This document shows positions 49,915-49,970 of a stretch of DNA of 49,970 nt, one piece after another. Within the stretch, counting starts at the first letter, position 1; each line of letters starts with the position of its first letter. The notes under the pieces are model-generated. The model had not been told where the DNA came from and did not search any database. It saw nothing but the letters and a program-made list of their open reading frames with translations. Source of the DNA: Crystallibacter degradans (GTDB lineage: Bacteria > Actinomycetota > Actinomycetes > Actinomycetales > Micrococcaceae); NCBI RefSeq assembly GCF_012952295.1, contig NZ_JABBCH010000018.1, positions 19,282 to 69,251 on the forward strand, read 5' to 3'. The translations under genes and the position numbers were made by a program.

Positions 49915-49970
49915 CTTTTGATCCCCCGAGGCAGGTTGACGTGCCTGATGTGCCGCCGGTGTCCCCGGTT
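49837..49970 (+). mobile_element. Left end of a probable insertion sequence, cut by the window end
   Basis: From about 49844 the sequence no longer encodes multicopper oxidase. The junction lies in a CCTGAAT-6-ATTCAGG palindrome (49837-49856). An open frame follows, suggesting an IS with its transposase orf beginning near its end. The termini and family cannot be confirmed within the window. Confidence 0.5.
49896..49970 (+). CDS. Start of a frame in the inserted element, partial
   Basis: ATG 49896 (or GTG 49911) opens a frame still unbroken at the window end. It reads FVTFDPPRQVDVPDVPPVS, a Pro/Val/Asp-rich leader of the sort that precedes a transposase zinc-binding region. I cannot identify the family from 25 residues. 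Confidence 0.35.
   Translation, partial: MLGVFVTFDPPRQVDVPDVPPVSPV

Overview
The window reads as high-GC actinobacterial accessory DNA, most likely a plasmid or plasmid-derived region of an Arthrobacter-like member of the Micrococcaceae. This is inferred from protein style, GTG/TTG starts, the ParA/ribbon-helix-helix partition pair and the density of mobile-element debris. No rRNA, tRNA or CRISPR array was seen.

Layout. (1) 1-2200: plasmid maintenance, with a duplicated ~170-bp segment carrying the 3' end of an unidentified gene, then parA and a small RHH partner, flanked by repeated ACTTG/CAAGT motifs. (2) 2284-7265: a ~4.5-kb block (frameshifted IS110 transposase, winged-helix regulator, sbtB-sbtA bicarbonate uptake, a DUF6671 protein). 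It sits between two complementary halves of a repeat whose unbroken copy lies at 20935-21084. A fragment of an MFS gene follows. (3) 7296-15843: ion homeostasis, with a Ca2+/cation antiporter, NhaA, two CNNM/CorC-like proteins, a TerC-family exporter behind a recognisable yybP-ykoY (Mn2+) riboswitch, a frameshifted DUF1540 gene and a small membrane protein. (4) 16275-18389: first persulfide-detoxification locus (MBL-rhodanese, Cys-rich small protein, DsrE-like protein) with three CstR/CsoR-type palindromes. (5) 18581-21781: a decayed GntR regulator, small unknown genes, an ATP-dependent DNA ligase and the unbroken repeat. (6) 21878-26524: Tn402/Tn5053-like transposition module tniA-tniB-tniQ-tniR with a recognisable left terminus and a res-like palindrome; the other terminus was not found. 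(7) 26625-35825: MFS, multicopper oxidase and SHOCT genes, then the second and larger persulfide locus (MBL-rhodanese, four rhodanese genes, thioredoxin, TauE/SafE permease) diverging from cstR-DUF302-dsrE, with three more operators. (8) 36084-44761: an Acr3/bile-acid-symporter-like permease, then VKOR, TlpA-like, CcdA, CopC, CopD-CtaG, CtaG and DsbA-like genes, a copper, extracytoplasmic thiol-redox and oxidase-assembly island. (9) 44789-49970: Zn/Cd/Pb handling (CDF exporter, two CmtR-type ArsR repressors, P1B-type ATPase, LspA), a small membrane protein and a multicopper oxidase broken by what looks like an insertion sequence running off the window end.

The genes fit a metal- and sulfur-stress fitness island. 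The persulfide genes at two sites about 14-17 kb apart share one operator type and only one visible repressor, so they probably form a single regulon. The copper, thiol-redox and oxidase-assembly genes are packed with overlaps or very short gaps and probably form one or two long operons. The CmtR/ATPase/LspA arrangement recalls pbr-type lead/cadmium resistance. Mosaic breakpoints, paralogous fragments and frameshifts show repeated acquisition and decay.
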